This document shows, piece after piece, positions 23,200 through 35,400 of a DNA stretch of 64,000 nt. Positions within the stretch are counted from its first letter, which is position 1; every line of letters starts with the position of its first letter. Under the pieces are notes generated by a model. The model was given only the letters and a program-made list of their open reading frames with translations. It had not been told where the DNA came from and did no database searches. The position numbers and the translations under genes are program-made. The stretch comes from Turnera subulata (lineage: Eukaryota > Streptophyta > Magnoliopsida > Malpighiales > Passifloraceae). The stretch is taken from NCBI GenBank assembly GCA_028386065.3, contig JAKUCV010007249.1:1-64000 (forward strand), written 5' to 3'.

Positions 23200-25522
23200 C
23201 TACTCCCCCTGATTTTGGCATCTCTTGATATCTGGAATCCTCCATAAATCAGTCCTCTTCATCAATTCTTCAAAAGTTGTAGTAGGAACTGATTTTGTAA
23301 ATATATCTACCAGATTGTTACTTGAATGATTCTTGATGTATCCTCCCTTCAATTGGGCAATGCAGTTATCATTATCTTCATGAATCGTCGTTGGAACATC
23401 TTCCTCACTAACTAATCCACATGAATCTTGACAATACTGCATCATCGATCTCAGCCAAGCACATTCTCGGCTAACTTCATGTATGAACACAATTTCTCCA
23501 TTATTTGAAGAGGCAACAACGATACTTTGTTTTCTGGTCACCACGATATTTGATGTATCTGCCTGTGATTTATGTGGATCAAATAAAAGACCTATATCTG
23601 CAAAACCAACTAGATGCACCTTGGCCTCACAAGGTTAAACTAATTCCATATACCAAAATAATAGAATATGTATTTATATATTATATTACAATATAAATAC
23701 GTTAGAGCAAAATTATTTTTTGCAAATAAATTTATAGCAAAAGCTTCAGGCTTTATGTTACTAGCAAGATAAATTGCAGTGTGATGTGGTACTTCAAGAC
23801 CAATCGATTAATCTAATCTTTTCAAAAAAATTTATATTAAACTTTTTCCTTAAATATAACACGGATTTGGAAACTTCTTCAGGAGTTCTAATAGTATTCA
23901 GATCACAAAAATAATGAAAACTTCACATATAGATCTAAATCATAAACAAAAGCAACAATAATAATAAATTCACACATATACTGATTAAATAAAACACATA
24001 GAGCATATATGCAAGAATAACTATACATCACATATCCAAATTGGCTCAAACCATGTAAAGATCAATTTAGTTTAATTGAATATATATATCCCGGGAATTA
24101 GTTGCTTTAGGCAACGTGAATCCTTCAAGGATTCTCGTGTATATGTCATGACTTATGGATCCACAGATGTAGGCTGTAACAGCATCCAATTGATGCATCT
24201 CTAATTCTTTTCACATTATGCCAGACTTACTGAAAATAATTGCATCCACCACAAGGGAGTATATCTATCTCCTCACAATTAATACCAAGTCGTTTGAGTA
24301 AAACCTTGTGCGATAAACTGTGCTTTGTATCTCTCTATTATAATTCTCTTTTCGCACAAATACCCATTTTCAATCGTCTGGTTCCACACCATTTGGTGTA
24401 TGGACTACACGTCCGGATAGTATCTTGCTTCACAACGGACTACAGGTCCGGAAAATATCTCACTTCACAAGCGATTCTAACACAGCCTTAATCATGTTTC
24501 TCAATTTGGCCAATCATATTGCGCCTACATTCATCAATAGATATAGGTTCATTATCCTCATTTTATTTCAAAATATTTAGCGCTATATAAAATAAATAAA
24601 AATAGTATTCCATCGACGGTTATTTCACGTCGGTTCCATCTTATTTTTGACACTGTAGTTGAGATCTCATCATACTCATTTATTTCAAGTACCTAAGTTA
24701 CTTCTGGAACTTTATCAATTTTATCAGAAAAACCTCTTCTGGAGGATTTTCCTCTTCTTGAGGACTTTTAATATGAACCTCTACTGGAGGTCTTATTTTC
24801 TTACTAGGGCCACATTATCTCTTTGCTCCTTTTTCTCTATCGAGAATTTTGTTTTCTTTTGGAACCGAGTATATTCTATGCTTCTAGCATACTTTAGATT
24901 CATTTGCATATTATACTTGTTCTTCTGGAGCATTAATTTGAACAGGAGCATTTGCAGCTGGTATATAAGATTTGGTCACTTTATGTGTCTGGCAATTGAC
25001 AAAATATTTTGCAAATGAATCATCTTCTGAACTTCAGGTTCATACGTATTTATTTGAGGATCAAAACTAAGCATTGAATAATATTTCAATAATATCTTGA
25101 TCCAGCTGCTTATTTTCTCCCCCTGATATTGGGTAAACTCTTTTATCAAATTAATAATAAATAAATCTCCAATCACTAGTCAATGATTTATGGAGATTCA
25201 TACCCAATATACACAACATATATTCCCAGTCTTCTTTAAGGACCAATTTTAATATACTGTGGTGGAGCATTATATACTGTACAACCAACGGTCCGAAGAT
25301 GGGAGTTACTAGGTTCGTGACCATGAGCCAATTAAATGGGAAGACCTTATGATAACTTGTTGGCTTGATGCACGCAAGTGCTGCTGCATGTAAAAATACC
25401 AATTTCTCAAACAACAATATTTCATTAACAATGGTCCTGCAATCAATTGGAAATGTTCGCCCAGATCTTTTTGTGTTTATTGCCAATGATATACATTTTC
25501 CATTGAAGAAATATACCAGCAT
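23200..25522 (-). pseudogene. Copia C pol remnant
   Basis: Minus-strand RNase H is the clearest part (23200-23619): LVGFADIGLLFDPHKSQ, then ASSNNGEIVFIHEVSRECAW and IAQLKGGYIK, all standard Copia RNase H words with internal deletions. Further upstream are reverse transcriptase pieces (about 24060-24560) and integrase (25151-25522, with CIKPTSYHK). The polyprotein is interrupted throughout. Confidence 0.75.
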
Positions 25523-25910
25523 TATCTAGACATATAGTCTAATAACATAAGTAGGGATATGTACCCGCAAGTGGCTTAATCATTAAAATAAGTGCTCACA
25601 ATGCCAACTTGCATCACACAATAGACCATCTAGTCGATGCATCATAAAAAATTACCTAGATGGTCAACACGGCAGATTTATCAGTCCGCGTACATGTCCC
25701 TGAATTATTCCCAAAATTGCTGGTGATTCTAGGCCAACCTCATCTTAGGAAGGCCAAACAATTAAATTTCGCAGCAAAATAACACATGGAAATTCATTGA
25801 TTGTAAAAACTTTTGGTTTTTCAATAAATAACCAAGAATAAATGTCGTGCATCATTATTGATCCGGGATGGCCCAACCGGTCATGCCAAACAAGATATCC
25901 AATAATCAAC

Positions 25911-26045
25911 TTCTAGTTGATCTCAGCTTCGAGCTGTGCAAACTGTGTATTTAAATTAAAAATTGCTAGCTTCAGGCTAGTGCATTCCGGCTTCTAGCTG
26001 GATATGGTAAGTTTCAATTACTCAATTGCTAGCTTCAGGCTGCAA
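25911..26045 (-). repeat. Mini-hairpin array (C)
   Basis: Reverse-complement units of the type CCAGC-TTCAG-GCTGG, CTAGC-TTCAG-GCTAG and CAAC-TTCTA-GTTG, upstream of the antisense ORF as in B and D. It is shorter than the arrays in A and B. Confidence 0.8.
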
Positions 26046-26286
26046 TACGTGTGTCAGTTTTAGGCTTATTTCTGCCACTCATGTCGAAAAAGATTAGAAT
26101 TATTGAGTAATAATTAAAGTAGTGGCAAACTTTTCCAAGAGCAAAACCTCGAAGATTGAAAATCTTTGGAGTTTACTGACAAATAATGCAAAGTTTTTAA
26201 TTACCGAAAAATCTTTTGGATCTTTTTAGAGACAGAAAAAAGGGTCCACATTTGGAAAACTGACACCTAGTTGTCTAATCTCAGAC

Positions 26287-26294
26287 TATAAGAA
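26287..26294 (+). promoter_or_regulatory. TATA box of the antisense ORF in C
   Basis: TATAAGAA, 59 bp upstream of the ATG at 26346. The same segment (GACTATAAGAAGGGGAGG) precedes the ORF in D. Confidence 0.6.
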
Positions 26295-26345
26295 GGGGAG
26301 GTAGTTGAGACAGGAAGATGCAGAAAACTCAACAAGACAAGAAAA

Positions 26346-27029
26346 ATGCCTTCCCCAGCTACTGTTTTCTTTGTTGAGGGTGCCTCTCTAGGAAGAAGGA
26401 ATAGGTTAGCTTATAGCATGGTGAATGAGCAGCAAGAGGAATTACCGAATGATCTGGCGAGAATTCCTTGTTTAGTGTTTGTTGATGAACTTTATTCATC
26501 TAGGTTCTTTATAACTCCTATGGAAGAAACATTCTTCCTAGAGGACCAAAGCAATCTAAAGGCTTCCTTTTATGGCTCGGCTAACTCTATTATGTTTTTC
26601 ATATCTGCTAGACTGCAGAAATTTCAGCTAGAGCCTTCATGTCAAATTTTAAATCAAAGCAGTTATTATCAGGTTTCCATGATGGCTCGGAGCATCCCAA
26701 GGGTGACTGGGTTACCACCTACATGGTCTAAGGTACGACTTCTACTATGGAATTGCAGGGGTGCAACAAGAAGGTCCCAAGATTTTGTGCGTACCTTAAG
26801 GGATCTAAAGAATCAGTACAAGCCCAACATGGTACTGATTACTGAGACTTTGTGGCAAGCAAGAGAAAATCATGGTGTAATCCCACTCCGTTTTCCTGCA
26901 ACGAATCGGCTTGAGATACCTGGAGAAAACAATATGGGTGGCATGTGGTTCTCCTGGAATGATAGTGTTAGGGTCAACATCAATAACGAGGCTCAGAGTT
27001 TTAGAGTCAATGTTGTACCCAACAGATAA
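26346..27029 (+). CDS. Antisense ORF of Copia C (227 aa)
   Basis: Intact 227-codon ORF, opposite to the element, collinear without gaps with the copy in B. The start is in a good context (AAAAATGCC). N-terminal words are FFVEGASLGRRNRLAYS and TPMEETFFLEDQ. The LINE-endonuclease-like half begins VRLLLWNCRG near residue 130 and ends VNVVPNR. Most differences from B are substitutions that keep the frame. It is as short as the other copies, so the early end of the endonuclease-like part is a family feature, not a local truncation. Function unknown. Confidence 0.88.
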   Translation: MPSPATVFFVEGASLGRRNRLAYSMVNEQQEELPNDLARIPCLVFVDELYSSRFFITPMEETFFLEDQSNLKASFYGSANSIMFFISARLQKFQLEPSCQILNQSSYYQVSMMARSIPRVTGLPPTWSKVRLLLWNCRGATRRSQDFVRTLRDLKNQYKPNMVLITETLWQARENHGVIPLRFPATNRLEIPGENNMGGMWFSWNDSVRVNINNEAQSFRVNVVPNR

Positions 27030-27556
27030 ATAATTATTTCAACTTATGTATGAGAACAATTCCTCTTTGTGAATGTTCTCTAGTTATGGATCCATTATGC
27101 AATAATAATATGCATGTTTTCCCTTAGCCTTGCCATTATAATCTCATTCACGGCCACATGCACAATTAATTATACTGTCTTATTCGCTTCAGGGAATAGA
27201 GCAGAGTCAATCTGACGGGATCCATAATAATTTCTTTTATTACTGTAAGTGGGAGTTTTTGTACTTTTCAAGAGTATTTGCTCTTCGAGAGCATAAATAT
27301 ATGATCTTCTAGATCATAGTAAAGTATGCGTTCTTCAAGAACATATTCAAACTTATGCTCTTCTGGAGCGTATAAATCTTTTTCTCATTTTTGAGATTGT
27401 ACATGTTATGTAAAATAGTTGACATCCACACATATAACTCTCCTCCTTGGATGTCAACTTGTATTATCTCTAGGACAAATGTCTGAGCCGTTATTCTACA
27501 AACGATTACAATAACGGTAAAGTAAACATAATAAAATACAATATAACAAATAATAA

Positions 27557-27826
27557 TTAAACAGAACATAAAACAAAAGCTTTCAATAAAAAAAAATGAC
27601 TTGCGCCTTCAGGGTAAGCAAGAACAATATCCATCTTCTGGTGGGCATATTTTTCTTCAATTTTTCTCAAAGATCTGCAGGATCTTTTAGCAGTAAGACA
27701 TCCAGTCTTTGCTTTATATTCTCTTTTATTGCGTCTTCGAGACGATTTGCATTTAAATGCATTCAATGCCCATAACAAATTTCTTCTGGAAATTTTAAGG
27801 GCTTCCAATATTTGTAACATTAGCAT
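27557..27826 (-). pseudogene. Copia C gag remnant
   Basis: Reads ILEALKISRRNLLWALNAFK, then KAKTGCLTAKRS and SLRKIEEKYAHQK, the same fragment as at 13594-13893 in B. It stops after about 60 recognisable residues. Confidence 0.6.
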
Positions 27827-27873
27827 AATTCCAAAATTAAGGAAATGAAAGACTTAAATAAAATAAATAATCA

Positions 27874-28110
27874 TGGGCCTATTGTTAATTAGCCCAATTA
27901 AAAATAAATAAATGCAAATTAAATGTGATGGGCCTTGTATGAGCCCAAGCCAAATATAAATGAAATTAAAGCAAAAAATTAAATGCAATGAGCCTTTTAA
28001 TAGTCCAATCATAATTTAAATAAAAACATAAAATATGCTTACTCGATAAATCTTTCAGCAGTAATATATAATATATCATACTAATACATGGGCCCTTTAA
28101 TAGCCCAATC
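27874..28110 (-). repeat. Leader GGGCC...GCCCA pairs (C)
   Basis: Four inverted pairs such as TGGGCCCTTTAATAGCCCA (28089-28107), matching the array at 13303-13532 in B. Confidence 0.7.
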
Positions 28111-28276
28111 ATAATTTAAATAAAAATATAAAATATGCTTACTCGATAAATCTTTCAGCAGTAATATATAGCATAATAATAAAGAATATATAACATATAT
28201 AGAAAGGATGAAAGTAATAATAAGAAAAATTTTAGAAATAAATACCTTAATAGAGTAGAGACTCGTGCTGATAACG

Positions 28277-28784
28277 TGTTATAAAATTGGGGGAGAAATT
28301 CACTTCTTGATGGAATGATACAAGCTTGATCAAGGTAATAATCTAGCCTTGATGGAAGTAATACACCATTAATAGTAATAATACAACTTTGATAGTAATA
28401 GTAATAATGAAGATTAATAAAATGTAGATGAAGGGAGATGGAGAGGAGAGGTGTGATATGTATGGAAATGAAGAGAATAATCTTATTGTAGGATGTAAGT
28501 ATATAAAAGTGAAGGAATGAAGGGGTATTTATAGTTAGAAATGGGAGGATAAAAATAAATAAGTATGATTAATTTAAAATGATAAAATCAAAGGGATGTT
28601 AGATAAAGGAAGATGATATTAGGATTATGACAAATGGAATCATGGAGAATAATTAGCCAAAGAGATAATTCTAAGTAGAAGTTTGGCGTATGGGTAAAGT
28701 ATTTACCGGAAGTAAATTCGGATATGGTAAAAATGAGTTTTACTGGATGGTAACAATACCATTCACCATAATTTATTTATAACA
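28277..28784 (-). repeat. 5' LTR of Copia C (genomic right)
   Basis: Ends TGTTATAAAATTGGGGG and TTATTTATAACA. The primer binding site (CGTTATCAGCACGAG, minus) abuts at 28262-28276. Confidence 0.9.
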
Positions 28785-28789
28785 AAAAA

Positions 28790-29453
28790 TAATATTTATG
28801 TGAAAGTACACCGCTTCGCGCCAACCATGGCTTGCTAAATTTTGAGGTTTAATCAATCTCATTAAGGTAAAAGTTCCAACTCTAGAGACCGGATGTTTTC
28901 TTAAAAAACCATTGGAGAGAATGGAGAGATATTATTATAAATCATTCGGGCCGGTAAGACTTCGTCAAACTGTTTTGTAAGAAATGGTTCAAATATTGGT
29001 TTCCAATGCCGGTAAGAACGTTTTACACATTTGAATTCGTCCCTCTTTAGATTATTGAATAATCGGTTTAATAACACTCATGTATGCAAAATAAAATTCT
29101 ATTGATTCCAGAGAAGACTTCGTCCTATATGGTTTCACTGTCTCCAGTTGTCCTTGACGATTGCAGGAAACTGGAAAGGCTCCATGTTATACTGTAATAT
29201 GTCCCTCTCACTAATTTTTTTTTTCTAACCTCAGTTAAGTGTGAAAATGTCCTGTCCATAATTTGTCAACAGATAAAACAACGAAATGGAAGGATTCTAT
29301 GGTCCTCACATACTAGAAGGTGGACAAAAACCAAGTTAATACAGCCACAAAATTCAATCAAGGGTCCTACTGTAGAACCAAGACAACAGGAAAAATAAAT
29401 TAGACCTTGAATTTTGTGGATTGTTGTAGACTTCTGATTTTTTATAGCGGGTT
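28790..29453. other. Interval without recognised features
   Basis: Moderately AT-rich, with two GCCGGTAAGA words near 28952 and 29010. No gene seen. Confidence 0.4.
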
Positions 29454-29472
29454 TGACCTTATTTCTTCTTTT

Positions 29473-29616
29473 TTTTACTACTCCAGTCGATCCAGGTCGC
29501 GCACCCATGGTGGGTGAGTTTCCCAATAGAGATTTTCTGCATACGCAAGGACTCGAACCCGAGACCTTGCTTAAGCGGAACCAAGTCGCTTACCACTTGG
29601 ACCAACCCCATATTGG
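29473..29616 (-). mobile_element. SINE (Au-like), minus strand
   Basis: On the minus strand the head reads GGTTGGTCCAAGTGGTAAGC (A box) and GGTCTCGGGTTCGAGTCC (B box), followed by a body with TGCAGAAAATCTC and an A-rich end (29465-29475). It is flanked by a TSD of about 18 bp, TGACCTTATT(T/C)CTTCTTT, at 29454-29471 and 29617-29634. Structure and head match tRNA-derived plant Au-type SINEs. Confidence 0.85.
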
Positions 29617-29637
29617 TGACCTTATTCCTTCTTTATC

Positions 29638-31198
29638 GGAACGAGTGGATTTTTGGTCCCTGTACTGCCCTCGATTTTGAAATGTCAGCCCTATACCGTT
29701 TTTTTATGGATTTTGGTCCTCGTACTACCCAAAAAGTATGGTTTTTGGTCCTGCCGGCCACCAGAGACACGTGTCACCGTATGATTCGTCCACGTCTTTC
29801 ATGTGGGTCCCACCGACCGGGTCGGCCTGGGTTTGACCCGAATCCGCTGGAAAGATAACCCGTCCACATTGCGAACGGGTCTAAACCTATTCCAAACACC
29901 CCAAGCCACTAAACCATCCTATGTGGGCCCCACTTCCAACTTTTTCTCTAAAATCAGATTTTTTTATATTACAAATTCATTTTTATTTAACAAAAAAAGC
30001 TAGTCCAAGTCATAAATTAAAATTGTTTTACAAATTCATTCATTTTTTTTTCCTAAAATCTTATTTTCTTTACATTATGATTGAATTGATTGTTTACAGA
30101 GAGTATATACGATTGTATATGATGTTATTTTTTGTATATTTTATTGGTAAAAATAACAAATTGGATCTGTGTTTTCTTGTTGGAAAACGATGGAACTGAA
30201 ACCCGATCCGTTTGCTGCACACGGCGGCGAACGGGGAGGGCACAATTCCTTGGTGGCGGCGGTCGTGTGAGTCCCGACCATGGAACAGTATGGAGGCTGG
30301 AGGCGCCGTCCTCTAGCGCCTCGCGGCGGCGGATCGAGTGCTGGACTAGGTCGCGCTCCTTCCTCCTAGTTCAGCAGTGCGACGACGGCCTCAACCCGGT
30401 TGCGAGCGGCGAATCTCGTCGGTGACAGACCGGAATGGGCAACCGCGTGACTCCACGATCATGGCCGGCGCTGGTGGGGCGTGTGTCGTCGCGCCGCTCG
30501 AATTTCTTCGCCCCGGCGACCGATGGCGGCTGTCGAGGCGGTGAGGAGTTGCCGACTGCGATTCGTTCGCATCTGCCCGTGGTGCTCGGCGGTGAGGTAC
30601 CAGCAGCTCCTCGCAGGCCATGGCGGCCATTCTCGTCCTCACCGGCAGCGGCCAAGGTCTCTTCAAGCAGGCGGCGGCGACTGTGTTATCGATATGATGA
30701 CACACGAATGTAAAGTTGGAAAACAATCTTAATTTATGACTTATCAAACCACTTATCAATAAGATTTTAGGGAATAAAAAAATGAATGAATTTGTAAAAC
30801 AATCTTAATTTATGACTAGGACCAGCTTTTTTTGTTAAATAAAAATGAATTTGTAATATAAAAAAATCTAATTTTGGAGAAAAAATTGGAAGTGGGGCCC
30901 ACATTGGATGGTTAAGTGGTTTGGGATGTTTGGAATGGGTTTAGACCCGTTCGCAATGCGGACGGGTTATCTTTCCAGCGGATTCGGGTCAAACCCAGGC
31001 CGACCCGGTCGGTGGGACCCACATGAAAGACGTGGACGAATCATACGGTGACACGTGTCTCCGGCGGTCGTCCGGTGGCCGGCAGGACCAAAAACCATAC
31101 TTTTTGGGTAGTACGAGGACCAAAATTCATAAAAAAACGGTACAAGGCTGACATTTCAAAATCGAGGGCAGTATAGGGACCAAAAATCCAGTTGTTCC
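29638..31198. mobile_element. MULE with GC-rich interior
   Basis: Inverted repeats of over 350 bp start GGAACGAGTGGATTTTTGG (29638) and, read inverted from 31198, GGAACAACTGGATTTTTGG. The 10-bp TSD is CTTCTTTATC (29628-29637) and CTTCTTTGTC (31199-31208), one mismatch. The GGTCCCTGTACTGCC-type end is common in plant Mutator-like elements. The interior 30190-30715 is GC-rich with overlapping ORFs on both strands, none recognised; it may be captured host DNA. Confidence 0.85.
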
Positions 31199-31255
31199 CT
31201 TCTTTGTCATATCTCTAAAATAATTTGAACCTGACTGGAATTTAAATTTCGCTTT

Positions 31256-31330
31256 GGGGTGGTGGCGCAGTTTGCTAGCGCGTAGGTCTCATAGCTCCCT
31301 GAGGTCGAGAGTTCGAGCCTCTCTCACCCC
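31256..31330 (+). tRNA. Elongator tRNA-Met (CAT), variant or pseudogene
   Basis: The acceptor arms GGGGTGG and TCACCCC pair. The D arm (TGGCGCAGTTTGCTAGCGCG, A box), the CTCATA anticodon loop with CAT, and the T arm (GAGAGTTCGAGCCTCTC, B box) are as in plant elongator tRNA-Met, and TTTT follows at 31334. Plant genes of this type normally carry a short intron after the anticodon. Here there are only 2 nt more than the mature 73 nt, and the anticodon stem (AGG versus CTCCC) pairs poorly. Either the intron was mostly deleted, leaving a pseudogene, or it is an intronless variant. Confidence 0.75.
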
Positions 31331-31542
31331 ACATTTTGTTATTGTTTTCTATTGCTTTTTGGGCTTTTAGGATTTTTGAGTTTAGTAACATATAATTGCC
31401 ACTACATTTGCACTTTAGGTATGTACTTCCTATCCTCCAAAGTCCAAACAAACAACATCAGTACCTTCGGTTTACTGCATTAAACACATGTACAAAAGAA
31501 GGCTGTTAGCCCATGTACTTCCTACCCTCCAACAAAACAACA

Positions 31543-31752
31543 TCAGTACCTTCTGGAGTGGAGGTTCCTGTAATATATGCTAACAGTAACACCATTCCAA
31601 AAAGTAGGAGCCATTGCAGCTAAATGATAGGCTACTTTGTCAGCATTCCTATCTACAAAAGAAATATACCACCATTGGTTTACTGGATACTCCTCAGCAC
31701 AGCACAAGTTCTTATCAAACTGAAGAACCAACCTGCCCCTTGCTAGAATCAT
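31543..31752 (-). pseudogene. Possible LINE RNase H fragment
   Basis: The peptide has WWYISFVDRNADKVAYHLA, resembling the C-terminal part of the RNase H-like domain of plant LINEs (SFVHRSANRVADxLA-like). Only about 50 residues are recognisable and no ends were found. Confidence 0.45.
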
Positions 31753-31836
31753 ACTAGTTAATACTACATAATATACACGAATATTAAGCTTCCTGTCTTT
31801 TGTTACACGCTGCGAATTCCTGTCTCCTTATTCCTT

Positions 31837-32178
31837 CTACGTACTCTTCGCGCTTGTTCGAGAAGCCATCAAAGCAGCGGAATTGGGCTTTACTAATATT
31901 ACGTTTAAATGGCCTTCATGACTGCTGTAGTTGACTCCGTTAACCCTCATGAGAATGTTTTGAGCCATCATGTTATTCAAGTTTTCGCTCATTGTGACAA
32001 AAGAAACACTTGAAAAAGGCTTGGTAACCGAGTTTGGGGATACAAATGTCAGTGATTTGATAGATCTACATATGCAGAATGAGTTGAGCACACACGATTG
32101 GCACTTGATACACCATTCACTTGAGTGGTGGACTCTACCTGCTTTCACCCAAATGGATTTGGCAACATAAAGCTGCAT
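31837..32178 (-). other. Unrecognised 113-codon ORF
   Basis: Cysteine- and serine-rich peptide ending SSHEGHLNVILVKPNS and a short tail. No domain is recognised. It lies just downstream (minus sense) of the host gene's stop and could be a separate exon, part of its 3' region, or chance. Confidence 0.25.
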
Positions 32179-32472
32179 GTTAGCAATAGCAACAAAATCG
32201 GCAAAAAAAAAAAAAAATTGATGATCCAGAAATCCGATCTACTTTGATGTTAACAGACGAGCCATTGCTGTTGGAAAGAGAGAAAAGTAGCAACCATTGC
32301 ACCAAAATTCCACTTCATGCCCCCATGTTTTTGACAGCAACTATTTTGAGGCATTTTGAGGATCGTTGGCAATCAGAACTTGATAAACAGGGTGGTGCTT
32401 ATGTTTTACAATCACAATTCTATCTAACATTCTGATTTGTATTCATGATAGAATAACTTGCATGAAAACAGA

Positions 32473-35400
32473 CTAGTGCCAGTCTATCACTCCAAATGTT
32501 GTGGTGCCCACCCCTTCCCATACATCTCCCATGCCTACTTCCTCAGTGTCAACACCTTCCATCTCATCATCCCACCAGCCGGAACCATTCGCATCTGCCA
32601 GGAGAAAAGGACCACAATGTGCTTACTTAGCAGTGACTCTTATTTGTCAATTATAAAGGAAGAAATTGAAGAAAAACAAAAAGTTCATATATTTCCATGG
32701 AATTCAGAAGCTTCACAAGGTGCCCTGTTATAAGCACTTACAGTGATTGTAGAGAGCCTTGGATTTTTTGTTTTTGGTGAACCATCCTCTCCTTCCTTTT
32801 CGTTTGGCATTTTTGTTCACTCCTAGAATTAACGATTGCTTTCGTCTACCACCACCTTGCAATCCAGGTATAACAAAATACAAGCCGAAGTTGATCATTT
32901 TCACAAACATAATTGGCCAGAAGCATAATCATCTAGGAAATTATCATAATTTATGGGACTGGATATGGCATACCTTCAAAAGCCAACCTCCTTTTTCCTA
33001 TAGCCTGCACATTGTTTGAGCTTGAATAGGTTCCTCCTCCCCCAACTTGACATACACCTCCACCCAATGATGTGCTGGAAATTTCTTTTTCACCACCAAA
33101 ATATGACAGAGGGGTAATAAAAGCCAAGTTCTTGAAGCAAATACAAAGGGTTCAATACATTTTACCTCCCTGAACTTTCGGTCAAACTTCACTTGCCCCT
33201 GAAAAAAAAAAACCGGTATTTCGCCCCTTGAACTTTACAATTCCACATTTTAACCCTTCTCTGTTAGGGTTTCTATACTGGCGTTAGTTGATTTAACGGA
33301 ACACATATATGATTGACACGTGGCAAAATCTGAACTGAGTATTTTTGTTTCAATTATAAAAAAATCTTTATAAAAGAGGAAAAAAACCATCTAATGATTA
33401 TTAGATCTTTAAGACAAAAAAATAAAATATTTATTATAGGTAAAAGAAAAAATAAAAAAGAGGAAACCCGAGGAGAATTCTATGATTATTTCCTTTTTAA
33501 GAAAAAAAAATAAAATATTTATATTATAGGTAAAAGAAAAAATACTGGATGAGAATTTTGGCTCAGTTATGCTTTTGATAAAATTTATTTTCTATTATTA
33601 TATTTAAAAAACCGAAAAAAAAACCTTTATGAGAAAGAAGTTAAGTTCAATTGTTAACATCCACCCATAAATATAAAATTACTTTTTATTTTCTAAAATT
33701 TCATAAAAATCGTAATTTTTAGTTTAGAAAAAGAATAAAAATTCATATTTCATATTGACTCTTTAATTTATAATAATTAAAAAAGATGAAAATTATATAT
33801 AAAAAAATACAGTAAACAAAACTGAAAATCAACAGTTCATTCACTAATTTGCTTTTAGGAAAATTAACACTAACGACAGAGCAGATTTGACATATTGAAC
33901 TCCATAAAAATTTCGCCCTTTTGATGCTGCCAGTATCAACAACACTACTCCTTGAATTCACAGCAAAACCAATAAAATGTTCAACAAAGATTCATCCCAA
34001 TTGATTTCGCTTTGATCAAAGAAATTACCATCTTGAAGTTGAAGGAATTGTTAATGAGGCGATTAAAATTAAAAGGCAAAAACATGTCAGGGTTTATGCC
34101 AATACAAACTCGTATAAATATCAATAAAAAAAATAAATTAACTCAAGAACTGAACCATGAAAAATCCCAAAATTTATCTCTAGCAAAAACCCAAATACAA
34201 AATACATGAAAAAACCTAATGAATTACAAACTTCCCAATCCCAAGCATAGTCGACATACCAACAATTGTTAGAAAGCCGATTAGGGCAATAAGCAAAGAG
34301 ATGCACAGGGAAGGAAAGAGGAAAAGGGAAAGGATAATGGAGGCGAAGCGCGGGGCTGCGATTTACCGGCGGCGGTGCGACCTCCAGCCTCCACTTCCCT
34401 GGTTCATCGTGCGCGTGGCCAAGGAGAGCCTCCACTCAATCGATTCAAGCTCCTCACCTCACTCCTTTTTGCCCTCTTGTGAAGGTGGATGGCAGCGACG
34501 GCGTACGGAGGCCGTGGTTCATGTTGGAAGAGAGGAGTGAGAAGGTTGAAGGAGTAAAGAGAGTATATGGCGAGAGGAGGGTGTGGGTGCCGGAGAAAAG
34601 AAGAAGAAAATAAGAAAAAGCGTGAGGTCTGATGAAGAAGAAGAACAAGAGAAGAGAAAAAAAAAATTCTGATGAAGAAGAAGAAGAAGAGTAGAGAAAA
34701 AAAAAAAGAAGAGAAAAAAAAGAGAGCGTGGGGTCTGACGAAGAAAAAAAAAAGAGAAAAAAAAAAGAAGAATAAGAAAATAAAAAAAAGAAGAGAAAAA
34801 AAGAAAGGAAAAAAAAAAGGCACAAAATACGAGTGAAAGAAGAAGAAAAAAAAGAGTGAAAAAATAAATCAGGGAACACAATCAACGGTGCTAAACAATC
34901 CAGGTTTCTGACATCTACAAATTCCGTTAATTTAATGTTAGAAAACGGAATCGGTCCAACCATAAGAGTTGAACCGTAGAATAATAAACTTCAAGGGGCG
35001 AAATACCGGTTTTTTTTTTTCAGGGGGCAAGTGCGATTTGACCTAAAGTTCAGGGGGTAAAATGTATTGAACCCCAAATACAAATTCAACAAGAATTAAA
35101 AGATAAATTTGCTACAGGAATTTGCTTGTACTTGTCAATCTAACTTTATTTTTGCAGACATAAAAGCTCATCAGCGCCAAAAGGGCATGTATCCTGTTCT
35201 AGAATTCTATTAAATGAAAGGTCGGTTGGAAGCTTCCAACATTTCTAACTGAACCTGTCATGTTTCCTTTTTCTGTAAATCTCCCCCAAGGCTCTTTCAT
35301 TGAGATTCACAATCCATGCACTGGCATGTTCTGCTGGTATCTGTGGTCGTGCTATAGGCCTATAGCCCATTCTATTCCCCAGTGCTAATGATAATATCTA

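Larger units (their letters stand above)
22566..28784 (-). mobile_element. Copia C, complete ends, internally decayed
   Basis: LTRs 22566-23071 and 28277-28784, with a TSD AAAAA on both sides (weak because it is a homopolymer). Minus orientation, shown by the PBS next to the right LTR and the purine tract next to the left. The internal order matches B. The LTRs are about 507 bp and unrelated by eye to those of B (331-336 bp) and D (190-193 bp). Confidence 0.9.

Noticed and set aside
30132..30759. Overlapping ORFs on both strands in the MULE interior
   Set aside because: GC-rich sequence leaves several frames open; no motif favours one.
34404..34963. Long minus-strand ORFs rich in Phe, Ser and Leu
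   Set aside because: They lie on the complement of a purine-rich low-complexity tract inside a MULE; three frames are open at once.
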